DNA of 64,000 nucleotides, from positions 130,780,958-130,844,957 of the forward strand of contig NC_133773.1 of the NCBI RefSeq assembly GCF_003597395.2, written 5' to 3'. The translations under genes were made by a program, and so were the position numbers. Origin of the DNA: Chelonoidis abingdonii (lineage: Eukaryota > Chordata > Testudines > Testudinidae). Positions 33,541 through 44,837 of this stretch are shown here, in pieces. The notes beneath the pieces were generated by a model. It had not been told where the DNA came from and ran no database searches. It was given only the letters and a program-made list of their open reading frames with translations. Each line of letters opens with the position of its first letter. Position 1 is the stretch's first letter.

Positions 33541-36500
33541 GTCTCTTATTATGGTTTTTTGGCATTAGTCTTGTTGCTCACTTTTTAAATCTGAGGGATA
33601 ATAGTTCTCCACAAAATCTAAACTCCATTCAGTAAATGCATGTATGTTGATAAGCTGTATAATCAGTAGAGATGATCCTTTTCTTCATTTTCATCAGGCT
33701 TAATTGTATTGTAATTTTTAGTTAGTAACACATTAGGGTAAAATATAAAAACTACTCAATGAATATAAGGAAATTTCCTACAAAATGTCAAGTCATTTAG
33801 AAGTTTTACTTTAAACTATTTTCTTTCCAGACTCCTTTAGTTTTATTGATTTGTGATAGTATTTCTGTATTTTAACACCATTTCTCTATTCATGGAAGTT
33901 AAGCTATACACACAGAGGAGAATTATTTGCAGTACAATAGAGTATTTACATTTTTTGGAAAGGTTAGTAGAAGAAAATTTTCCTTTTTGTTCCCCTTAAG
34001 GTTTGAAAGTGGTACTTGTCCCTGATGCCCATGGAAAGTGACAGTAGTGACAGCAAACAGCTAAATTGTAATAAAAATAATTGCCTCAAGTACTAGCTTT
34101 AGCTTATTACATACATGTCTTCTTTCCTTTTTTAAAGTGAGTGTTTCCCAGTAGTAGTAGTTGACTTCTGTACAGAAAATGATGCAATTTTTAAAATTCA
34201 GATTTAACCAGGGGTATTTAGGGTGGAAAACCAAGTAATGTTAGTGATTAACTGTGTGTGCTGGTCTTAGAATATTGTGTATTAAACAACTGTTCTTAAT
34301 ATGGTTTAATCAGAGGTATTATTTATGTTTGAGCAGTGTATGCAAATATATGGTAATCCTAAAAGGGAGTATTCTCTAAGGCCAGAATTCAGCAAAGCAC
34401 TTGAGCACGTGCTTAACTTCAGTGGGACTTAAACAAGTGCTTGTTTTAGTGAATAAGGATCAACTGCTAAACCAGTGCCTAAAAGAACTACAAAGATTCT
34501 GATAGTATATTGATATGACTCAGGCACTGTGTTTGTTCTCAGCTTCTTTTGTTAAAGTTTTGAGAGTGCGGATCTAGTGAGTCACTTTGTTACTGCCTGC
34601 CTCCATCATGATGGAATCTTGCTTGTGCTAATCTGGGTGTCAGCCTCCTAACACCATCAGCCTTTTAGTCACTCAAGCACTCTTCTCTGGGCTTTGCCAG
34701 CCCTCACTTTGTCTTGCAGGTTAACAATAATGTGCACCTCAGCCCCTGAGTTCCTTTGAAGTAATCCCCTGTAGTGTCCAGTCCCTTATTGACCAACCAC
34801 TCTTGGGAAATACCAGGTCTGCTGTTCCCCTAAGTAATCAGTATGCAAGATTCAGCTCTAGAACAGCACTTTGCATAATATCACAGCACTTAGGTATATT
34901 TGTAATGAAAACAAGAATTAGTGTATTATCAAAGGTTTAAATGATTGTGAGTAAGGCTACTGGAAACCAAATGGTCACGTATAAAACAAAATCACAGCAT
35001 GTTTTCTAGAGAATAAATTTAACTAAAAGGTTAATCTCCTGTTTGAAGAAATTTCTCATCCAACATCTTTGGCAGCTTGTCAGACAAGGCTGGCTGAGAT
35101 TCCATTTTCATGAATGTACATGCATTGCTTATTTACTACTTAGGTGCAGGATGGGGGCAGGGTGTCATCTTGGGCTGCTTCTTATATCCCCAAAATTCAT
35201 TTTTTGCACTCAGTGTAACCACCCATGCCTTGTTTTTCCGAAGTGCTACTTGCCTGTTGACTTCACATCTCTTCTTTGTCTTTGTTCGTAAATGAGCATC
35301 CATTCTGTTAGCTAACAATGCTTAATTTACATCCCAACAGAGACAGACAGAAAACTTATTTCACCTCTGCTGGTGACTTGTACCTTGATGCAGACTCTAA
35401 GAACATATTTTCAGTATACACACAACTCCTTATGCAGTATCGGTACATACGTTTCAAAATATTATTCATGACTAGTGTGACCTCTGACTTTCATTTAAGA
35501 CCTCACTTGACAGTCTTGTTGAACCAGAATGTAGTTCAGAATCAGGACATTCCTGTAACCCTATTAACCTAATAGCAGTTGGCATTAAGGGGTTCTTGGG
35601 TCACACTGAGTGTTGAGCGAGCAATTACTTATTTATTTTTAAAAGACTTAAATGTAAGTGGAGTGCTGTGCAAAAGGCTCCACTGATATCACTGCATATT
35701 ATGGGTTTAATCAGCCAGCATTTCTGACCCATTTCAATGAATATTAATTCTCTGGGGGTGGGGGTGGTTAAGGAGAGATAATTTGCTCAAAATATTAAAC
35801 ATTTTTTCTTCATGTATTCTAAAAATCTTAGTTATGTGGCCTTTTTAGGCCTCCTTTTTAAAAACAATTGTTGGCAAAATGTTCATTGAAAATATAAAGA
35901 CATTAAAATTACTGTGACAAAAACCAATATTAATTAGTCTCAGCTTTGTTGCTATTTACCACCATAGGAGAGAGTTTCAGCAGCAGACACAGGAGTGTTT
36001 TGCAGTCTCATCACTGGATACTGCTTTGGATGTTGTTGTTGAGATGGCAAAGTGAAAACACCTAGATGTACAGAAAGAAATAAACATGACATTTCAGTGA
36101 ACGTATGTTTATGTAGTGAACTGCAAATTACTCTGAGATAGCTGTTTACAGCAGGAAAGGAGGCACTTTTACATCTAATCTGTTTTCTGCACTGAGGAAG
36201 CCCATCGAAGGTGTGTAAAATCAATTTTTCCGAGTTCCTGACAGGGTACAGATTTCCACAGTGTACAAGCTCAGACCAATATATCTTACTTTGTGAACCT
36301 AGACAGTTAGAGATTACAAAACAATATCAAGGGGATAGTACAGAATCCTGAGCCCAACCATCAGTTTAAAAATCAAATATTACTATGCACTACTACAGGG
36401 GTTTCAGAGGTTATGTAGGTAAATTAAAGAACAAGGGAAATTGATCTAGAAATGCAGATCAGTGCCATTCAAAGGCACCTTACTGTATTAAACAACATAA

Positions 36501-37079
36501 CAGAAATACAGTAAAACAAATTTAAAAATTGCTAGGATATCTGTTATCAGAGTTTGGGTTAATATGTACTTCAGTCATATGAACCAAACTGCATTTTGAA
36601 ACTTGTAGCTTTATAAGTTTGGAAGTTGTCATTTACAGCTTTGTACCTTTGTTCCAGTGATAGATGACATTTACAGGAACATAATCTGGTAGATTTCATA
36701 GAACTTATTGTAAAATCTGTTTGTATACTGAGTTTTATCTTTGTGCAATTTGTTTGGAACACTTGTGTTCAAGTTGAAAAAGTGGGTAATCATTTACCCC
36801 TTGTTTTGTCTTCGTGGACAGCAGGAAAATTTTAAAGTTATGAAATGTTTTGTGAAGACTGAATGCATACCAGAAAAGTAGACTCTGAGTCAATGATGAT
36901 GCATGTCCAGGAAAACTCTTATGCTAAATTTGTCACATTTTCTGTTAAAATGATGATAAATGATACCAATTTTCCAGTTAATGTACCTTGAGATGGCAAA
37001 AATATTAACTGGGAAAAAACCTGCTAATCAAGGGGTGATCTTTGATCATTAACCATGTTAACATCTAGGAACAAGGAAT
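33541..37079. other. Unique AT-rich sequence, no gene
   Basis: About 3.5 kb with very few recognisable repeats. GCAAAGCACTTGAGCACGTG near 34394 resembles an old dispersed amniote motif. A GGGGGTGGGGGTGG run occurs near 35755. Short frames at 35043-35572 overlap in two registers and lack recognisable domains. Confidence 0.45.
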
Positions 37080-37551
37080 ACAGGTGATACCTAGAGAATG
37101 GTGGACTCTATCCTAGAAAAGATTTAGGGGCTACAGAGGGCAAGCAACTGAATATGATCTTCCAATGTGAAGCTATGGCAAAAAGGGCCAATGCGATACT
37201 TAGATGTGTAAACAGATGAATAATAAATAGGAGTAGGGAGATTTTACCTCTCTCTGCATGACTGGTGAGATACAGGAATACTGTTACAGTTCTGGGTTTC
37301 CACTTATTAAAAAGGAAAAACTGGAAAACATGCAGAACAAGAGCCAAGTATTGGAGGGTGGAAGAAAATGCTTTACAATGAGAGACTTAAAGAGGTCAAT
37401 CTGTTTAGTTTATCAAAAAGAAGACTGAGAGGTTACTTGTTTACAGTGTGTGAATACCTTCTTGAGGAGAAATCATCAAGGCAAATCCCAAAAGGATATA
37501 GCCTCCTTGCAAATTGAGCACTATCCCAATGGACATCTGGCTAGTTCATTA
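37080..37551 (+). repeat. CR1 LINE relic, 5' part, interrupted by hAT
   Basis: Plus-strand CR1 sequence from the 3' part of ORF2 (AAAAAGGGCCAATGCGATAC, GGTTACTTGTTTACAGTGTG), heavily frameshifted. It breaks at the hAT end at 37552. Further CR1 sequence in the same orientation resumes around 40975-41285, consistent with one element split by the insertion. Confidence 0.65.
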
Positions 37552-38245
37552 AGGGTTTGTCTACACTACGAAATTAGGTCAAATTTATAAAAGTGGGTTT
37601 TTAGAAATCTTTTATACAGTCGATTGTGTGTGTCCCCACACAAAATGCTCTAAGTGCATTAAGTTGGCGGACTGCATCCACAGTCCCAAGGCTAGCGTCG
37701 ACTTCTGGAGCGTTGCACCGTGGGTAGCTGTGAGTAGCTATCCCACAGTTCCTGCAGTCTCCGTTGCCCATTGGGATTCTGGGTTGAGATCCCAATGCCT
37801 GATGGGGCAAAAACAGTGTCACGGGTGGTTCTGGGTACTAGGCCCCCCTCTCCCTCCATGAAAGCAACGGCAGACAATCATTTTGCACCTTTTTTCCTGG
37901 GTTACCTGAGCAGATGCCATACCACAGCAAGAATGGAGCCTGCTCAGCTCACCATCACCGTACGTCTCCTGGGTGCTGGCAGACATGGGACTACATTGCT
38001 ACACAGCAGCAGCCCATTGCCTTTTGGCAGCAGACAGTGCATTACGATTGGTAGCCATCGTCATATTCCTATATGCTCTTGTCAAGGTTCCTTCCCCACT
38101 CTGAACTTTAGGGTACAGATGTGGGGACCTGCATGGACACTTCTAAGCTTAATTACCAGCTTAGATCTGGTATCGCTGCCACCATCCCCCAAGCACTACT
38201 TTTCTTCCCTGGGTAGCCTTGAGGGACTTCACCAATTTCCTGGTG
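37357..38245. repeat. Direct duplication, first copy
   Basis: This block (end of the CR1 piece, hAT left end, start of the antisense LTR) is repeated at 38256-39305. Shared landmarks include GCTTTACAATGAG, CATCAAGGCAAATCCCAAAA, CTACACTACGAAATTAGGTC, GTGTGTGTCCCCACACAAAA and CTTCTAAGCTTAATTACCAG. The copies differ by many small indels. Confidence 0.9.
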
Positions 38246-39904
38246 AACTGGAGAGGTGGAATAGTAATAATGCTTTACAATGAGTAATGACTGTATAAGG
38301 GGTAACTCGCAGTTTAGTTTATCAAAAGATAGACTGTAGTCTGTGTTTATTATCTTGCTCCTTACAGTGTGTGCGAATACCTTTTGAGGGGAGAATCATC
38401 AAGGCAAATCCCAAAAGGATAAGTAAGCCTCCTTGCAAATTGAGCACTATCCAATGGACATCTGGCCTAGTTCATTAAAGTTTGTGTCTACACTACGAAA
38501 TTAGGTCAATATTTATAAAAGTGGCGTTTATTTTTCAGAAATCTTTTATCAGTCGATTGTGTGTGTCCCCACACAAAAATGCCTCTAAGTCCATTTAAGT
38601 CGGCGTGCACTTGACATCCACAGTCCCAAGCAGCTAGCGTCGACTTCCTGCGACCGTATGCCACCGTGCTGTGTCCGCTGTGATGCCCTAGCGTATCCCA
38701 CAGTTCCTGCCCAGCTCTCCGTTGCCCATTGGGAATTTCTGCGCTTGAGATCCCAATGCCTGCATGCCGGCTCAAAAAAACAGTGTCCCGCGGTCGGCTT
38801 CTGCCGTACTAGGCCCCCCCTCCCCTCCATGAAAGCCACGGCAGCACAATCATTTTGCACACGTTTTTCTCCTGGGCCTTACCTGCAAGCAGATGCCATA
38901 CCACTCTTTCAAGCAATGGACGCCTGCTCAGCTCACCCATCACCGTACGTTCCTGAGTGACCGGGCTGTGGTGGGTGTGGGATGCGCCCAGACATGGACT
39001 TACTATTGCCTACACAGCAGCAGCCCACTTTGCCCTTTTTTTATTAGCGTGTGGCAGCAGAACAGCTGCCATTATACTGATTGGTAGGCCGATCGTCACA
39101 TATTCCTATATGTCTCTTTCAAGGTCTCCTTCCCCACTCTGAACTTTAGCGGCTACAGATGCTGGCGACCTGCATGGACACTTCTAAGCTTAATTACCAG
39201 CTTAGAGATCTGTAATCGCCCCTGCCCCCACCCATCCCCAAGCCACTACTTTGGCTTCCCTGGCGTAGCCCCTTGACCCGACTTACACCAACTTCCTGCG
39301 TGCAACACCAGATTCCAAACTCCTTAGCATTCTTAAACACAGGAGAAATTAACCCATCCCCCTTCCTTTCTCCCACAGCTCCTGCGTGGCATCCAGATCC
39401 AGCCCTCCCTTGGATCTAAAAGAAGAAGAAAAAAATTAAATCACAGTATATTAAAAAGAAGAGTCTTTTATTAAAGCAAAGAAAGGTAAAAAGAAACCCT
39501 CTGGCAGAAATTAGCATACCAGCTACTCCTCACAGACAACAGATTCAAAAACACAGAGGGATGTTCCCCTGCCGGCCAAAATCTTACACTACATCAACAA
39601 GAATACCCACAAATTAGATAATTCCCTTAATGGTACCAAGACAATTACAAGAAAAATAAACAGTAAAACCTATTTATTCCCCTATTTATTCCTTTCTAAA
39701 ACTTACTGCTCTGAGAAGAGGCTGGTTCCTTGATCTTTTTCACTCTGGCTGAAACTGAGACTCTAAACAAAGGAAAACTTCTGTCCTTCCTTTTGAAACA
39801 TCTTGTTCCCCCATTGGTTCCTCTGGTCAGGTGTCAGTTAGGCTAGGTGAACTTCTTAACCCTTTACAGGTAAGAGGCATTAACCCTTAACTATCTGTTT
39901 GACA
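38080..39904 (-). repeat. Antisense LTR inside the hAT, with duplicated left portion
   Basis: It begins TGTCAAGGTTCCTTCCCCAC and ends AACTATCTGTTTGACA. The 5-bp duplication GCTCT is perfect at 38075-38079 and 39905-39909. The second copy of the left end is near 39117. Antisense TTTATTAAAGC and AAATAAACAG stretches fit polyadenylation-type signals of an LTR on the minus strand. The true LTR is probably near 0.8 kb. The extra length comes from the duplication. Confidence 0.8.
38256..39305. repeat. Direct duplication, second copy, insertion-rich
   Basis: This repeats 37357-38245 in the same order but is about 17% longer. The excess is spread as single and double inserted bases across unique, CR1, hAT and LTR parts alike. 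That uniform pattern is unlike a biological duplication. Frames read here are meaningless. Confidence 0.9.
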
Positions 39905-40094
39905 GCTCTTTTAGCTGACCTTGGTGAGATCGGTCAGGGGCACCTGGGCAGACATGGGAGTGACTCAGCCAGGTCATTCCCATCTTCTGCCGAGCACCCA
40001 GGTGATGACGATGGCTAGCAGTCCTACTGCACCATCTGCTGCCAGCCTAAGATGTAAAAGATAAGTGGATCAAAACAAGAAATTGACCTGATTT

Positions 40095-40262
40095 GTGAAA
40101 TCAACAGCCTGCTAAACCCAAGGTTTTGAGTTCAATCTTTGAGGGGGCCATTCTGTGTGACAGTTGTTTGTGTTTCTCCTTGATTCTGTGGCCTGCTTTG
40201 TGCACGAGGTCAGACTAGATGATCATATTGGTCCCTTCTGACCTTAAAGTCTATGAGTCTAT
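40095..40262 (+). repeat. CR1-tailed tRNA SINE (Cry-like)
   Basis: A tRNA-like B-box context, GGTTTTGAGTTCAATCTTTG, is followed by AGGGGGCCATTCTGTG. It ends in a CR1-like 3' tail, GTCAGACTAGATGATCATAT ... AAAGTCTATGAGTCTATG. This head-plus-tail plan matches tortoise polymerase-III SINEs, whose tails derive from CR1. The tRNA 5' half (A box) is poorly preserved. Confidence 0.65.
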
Positions 40263-40974
40263 GCAAAGCCACCCCTTTTGTTGATTTTAATTCCCTGTAA
40301 GCCCCTCCCTCCATCAGAGCAACGTCAGACAATTATTTTGCACAAAACCAGGCGAGGAGTCGACAGCAGCGCGGTGACAAGAGGGACACGGTCATAGACT
40401 TCTCACAAAGTATGGGCCGTGCAATGTGCACATCATGCTGATGAGCTCTGCAAACATGCTGGCCAAACAGCAAATGAAATTCAAAAGTTCGCGGGCCTTT
40501 TCCTGTTTACCTGGCCAGTGCATCTGAGTTGAGAGCGCTGTCCAGAGTGGTCACAATGGAGCACTATGGGATAGCTCCCGGAGGCTAATAACATCAAATT
40601 GCATCCACACTATCCCAAACTCAGCCCGGCAAGGCCGATTTCAGCGCTAATCCCCGCGTCGGAGGTGGAGTAAAGAAATCGATTTAAAGAGATATTTAAG
40701 TTGAAAAAAGGGCTTCATTATGTGGACAGGTCCAGAGTTAAATCAAGGTAATGCTGCTAAATTGAACCTAAAGTCATAGTGTAGACTAGCCTAAGATGGT
40801 CTAGCCGGATGTTCAGTCAGTGTTCATCATTGACACTCTTATCACAGTACCAAACCTTTTGGTGACTATGTGATTGCCAACCATTTACAGGCATTCATTC
40901 TTTAGCTCTTGGCAGAGAAAATGCCAGTTACTTTAATAAAGTACTCTTTTATTTTTTTCTAGCAGAGTGGAATA

Positions 40975-41286
40975 ACTAGAACAATGAAGCCAGCTAAATT
41001 TAATTTAGAAATTAGGTATCAATGTTTGTTCCAGTGGTCAGTCAGCCTCACTATTAATCTACTAGGGGATATGGCAGATTCTGTAATGCTTGATGTCTTT
41101 AGATCAAGACTGGATGCCTTTCTGGAAGATACACTTTTTTGACAAACACAAGTTATGCTTTAGTCAGATGCAAAGTGTTCGGCTCAGTAGGGGAGTAGCT
41201 GGGTGAAATTTAATAGCCTGAGAGATATGGCTGGTCAGACTAGGTGATCTACTCGTTCCTTCTGGCCCTGAAATCTATGAATTAAA
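40975..41286 (+). repeat. CR1 LINE relic, 3' part
   Basis: Minus stops and shifts, the plus strand reads as the CR1 ORF2 C-terminus (family motif F..RLDAFLEDTL visible at about 41099-41140). It then reads into the 3' tail GACTAGGTGATCTACTCGTT ... TGAAATCTATGAATT. It is the likely continuation of 37080-37551 across the hAT insertion. Confidence 0.7.
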
Positions 41287-42913
41287 TAAACGTCTGTTGT
41301 GTTAAAATACCTTTTTAGCTAATGCATTATTCAAACTATTAAAACAATTTTTGTTTTAAGAAAGCAGTTGGTCGTTTATCACTGACTACAGGTTTGTAAA
41401 GGGAAGAAGTGTAGGTGTTCTAAAGCCAGTTGATCCTTCAGGTCGGTAAGTGGTTGATATGAATGAAGTCGTGTACACAGGTTCCATATTGAGACTGGTA
41501 AGGGCAAGAGGAGAGAAATGCAGCTGTCCTGTATTTGTGATACTATTATAAACACTTTATTTTATTACATGCATCACACTATGGCACGCCTAGTCCTTGA
41601 CTCCAAAAAAATATCCTTGTAGATGAGAGGGGAGAAATTCTTTGTTGCAGGTTGTTGTTGTTTAATTTGTATTTCAGTCACTCAGAGGATAAGGGTGTTA
41701 CTACAAAAGAAACACCTGTGGACAGAAGAAAAAGTTGTGGAGGTGGGTTGGTGTTGCTAGTTCGGTAATTGCACAGAGAGAAAGTGAGAGATCATTTTAG
41801 TAAAAGAAATAAAAAATCATACCCACACAGCATGAATCAGTACATGCAAAAGAGATTCATCAGCAATCCTATCAGTTGCTGCTTTTACTGTGGTTTGCAA
41901 CATAAGGCAAATGTAATCGATGTTTTTAACCTACTTTATCGGTAATCTGCAACATTGTTCTTTGTGATTATATGATTTTAAAGGTTGGAACTGCAACTAT
42001 TAGCACTGAAAACCTTAGAATGTCCCCCCTCCACTGCCATCCCACACCTTGCTTAAAAATGTTCTGACATTTAATCATACAATTTAAGTTGTATAGAATA
42101 TAACAGTTTAGGCAAATAAAGAATTCTATTTTCAGCATCTGGTTGACTGAATGTTGGTGAATTACCCATATTGATGGCTGTTGTCACTGAAATATTAAAC
42201 CTGACTGGGGAATTCAGTTAGTACACATTTCTGTAGTATACAGTGTATTGAGAAATCCTAAGGGTTGACAGAGGATAATTTCTCCATTTCAGCTGGTTGA
42301 GTGAACTGTCTTCTGAATCCTCATATTTTGGAAGGAGCCAGCTGTTACAGTAATTCTTTCATGTGTTTCAGGAAAGACTGTTTTTGATATGACATTTTTA
42401 CGTATAGAATTTGTTCTTGACTTTCATTCTGTGCCTCGAATAAGGGTCTGTTATGCAACGGTATGATGATGCTATTCTTGAATGCAGTTGGAAAAGCTAG
42501 TCTCCATGATTTAATTCATTTCCTGAGAGGAGATGGAAAGCTCTGTATGGGTTTTTTAAATGCTTTTGGGCCTTCAATTATCCCATCTTTGTTACTAATT
42601 GTGTGTGTTTACTCTTTGATATTCCTTCACAATTGTTCCTTACTGATCGCTTTCTACATGTCCTGTGTCTAAAGATTTTATCTCATGGACATAAAGTATG
42701 ACTAGATATTGCTTGTCTTCTGTTCTAAACGCTACTCTTTGTTCATTCCAACAGTTTGTGAAACCCTGGCATTGTGGCCTGCAAATAGAGGCCCCAATAA
42801 AGAATTCTTGTGTCTGAGAATCTCCTAGAGGAATAAAAGGGAAAACCAAACAAAAGCAAAAGTAATCATCACCAACATACCTCCCCCCGCCCCCCCCTCC
42901 CCCCAAATCCAAG
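41287..42913. other. No gene recognised; C-run
   Basis: AT-rich sequence with a C-rich run at 42882-42904, which yields a poly-Gly shadow on the minus strand. Frames at 42463-42912 have no domain features. Confidence 0.45.
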
Positions 42914-43187
42914 CAAACTTTTAAAAGGGTTCAAAAAATAACTAGACAAGTTCGTGGAAGACAGGTCCATCAATGGCTACTAGCCAAGATGGGAAGGGAT
43001 ACAATGATGTTCTGAAGTGTCCCTAGCCTCTGTTTGCAAGAAGCTGGGAATGGGCAGGGGAAGGATCACTTAATAATTACCTGTTCTGTTCATTTCCCTC
43101 TAAATCACCTGGCATTTGGCACTATTTGAAGACAGGATACTGGGCTCGATGGACCATTGATCTGACCCAGTATGACCCTGATGTTAT
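42914..43187 (+). repeat. CR1 LINE 3' end
   Basis: Contains ACAGGTCCATCAATGGCTAC and ends with ACTGGGCTCGATGGACCATT, then GATCTGACCCAGTATGACCC. This is the 3' UTR of a distinct CR1 subfamily from that at 40262 and 41286. Confidence 0.85.
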
Positions 43188-44667
43188 CTTTGATTAGCCT
43201 TCCTTCCATTTGGACCTTTGGAATTTAGAGTCCTTTCTGTTAGTCTGTTTTTATTTTTGAGCTCCTGTTGACCGAGTGAAAGCATATCCCTACAAAGACT
43301 CCAGAGAATAATATTCTTTTGGACTGTGTTAATGCCTCAGTTTTGTTTCTTGGATTCAGCTTTTGTAAAGAGTATTGGTAATTTCTTTGTCTGTCAGGCT
43401 TCCCAAGTATTGTATATTTGGAAAGATTACCTTTCCATTGATGTTTTGTCATCTATGTTGTTCTGTAGTTAACTGAGTCATTGTGAGTGCTTAAGCAGCA
43501 ATTGAGGACTTGTTGCAATTTTTAGTCCATTAATGAGAAACATATCAAGGAAGCTTTTTAGTTTTTTTTATTTTTCCAGATCCCTTAATCCGAGATTTTG
43601 AACATAAAAAATAGAAGTTAAATCAACATTAACTCAAGTAATTACACATTTTACAATACTTAGCAAGATATTCTTTGTACTATACGTGAGAATCACGGTG
43701 GTAAAAATTGTTGTGTGTCTCAAATTACATTTAAGCAAACAAGCATGAAACACATATTCTCATTGTAACTCACAAGAACTAACATACAGTACTTGTCAGC
43801 TAGTGAGTGATCATCATTTTTTTTTAAACATTTATGTATGTGTTGTATGGAGAGGGTTTCTAGCATCAGAAAGAATGATTTTTAATGAACATAACGCATT
43901 CTCAGTTAAATGATGAAATGTAGGTGTAATTAAAGCTAAGTAAAGCGACATTGGACTTACAGACCTCTTTATCAGATATGCTTATGGTTTGGCAGTTTGT
44001 TTTTTCAGCTTCAGAGTTCAGAAGTAGTGAGTCTGTACAGGCAAAATTGAAAACATCAAAAACTATATTCTTTGTTATAGCATAGCTTGTCTCCTTAGCT
44101 GCCAGCCCTCTAATATATAATCTTCCCTGAAGCAATCACAGGGATTACTCTTCCAAATGTGTAAAAATTAATTAATTAAATAAATAATAAAAAAAAAGTA
44201 TAAAATATTTTATTCAGGGTTTGGTAATGAAGAAAGTGAGCTGCTTTGATGGTATTGTGCTCAAATCAATGCATAATGGAGGCAGGTGTTGTCCAACCTT
44301 CCTCACTTTGCTCATCAGTGGCTAATAACCCTTAGCTAAAATAACTGTTCTTAGTTCTAGAACTTTCTTGAGAAGAAACTGCCAGTCTTGTGAAATTATG
44401 CCAAATTTGTGAAGTTGTTTTTTTTAATATGGATCAGATGCAATCCCAAAATAAAAAAGGAATTCCCAAGCCACTATACCCGGTGTGTCAGAGACGGTGG
44501 CGGAGGGTGGGGGAAAGAATGGAGCAGAGCCAATCTACTCCCTCTAAAATCTTGTGCCTGGGGAGAAATGGCAGAACAACCAAAATGGAAATAAAAATTA
44601 CAGACTGTCATTTCTTAGTTTTCTGCCAGAGCTGAAGGGAAAAAATCATCTGTTAGTTAAAATGCAC
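43188..44667. other. No gene recognised; AT-rich tract
   Basis: A low-complexity ATTAATTAATTAAATAAATA stretch followed by an A-run lies at about 44166-44199. Nothing protein-like is seen. Confidence 0.5.
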
Positions 44668-44830
44668 AACAGTGGGTCAGAAGATCTAAGTTCTGTTCCT
44701 AGCTTTGCCACAGACTTCCTCTGTGATTGTGAGCAATTCAAATCAGTTTCCCCATTGGTATGATTAAAATTCTAATACTTCTGTACCTCTCATAGGCTTA
44801 TAAAGTGTGGATGACATAATATCTGCTGGA
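44668..44830 (+). repeat. MIR-type SINE fragment
   Basis: AAGTTCTGTTCCTAGCTTTG, CCACAGACTTCCTCTGTGAT and CAGTTTCCCCATTGGTATGA follow the order of the MIR body (tRNA-related head, core, CTGTRAAATGGG-type 3' part). It is diverged and incomplete at the 5' end. Confidence 0.65.
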
Positions 44831-44837
44831 AGAAAAA

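Larger units (their letters stand above)
37552..40794. mobile_element. hAT element carrying an antisense LTR and a SINE
   Basis: The left end is AGGGTTTGTCTACACTACGA. The right end, ATAGTGTAGACTAGCCTAA, is its imperfect inverse. The hAT interior includes TCGATTGTGTGTGTCCCCAC on the left and AGAAATCGATTTAAAGAGAT on the right. It is interrupted by the LTR (to 39904) and a CR1-tailed SINE (40095-40262), and inflated by the direct duplication. No transposase frame survives. Confidence 0.75.
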
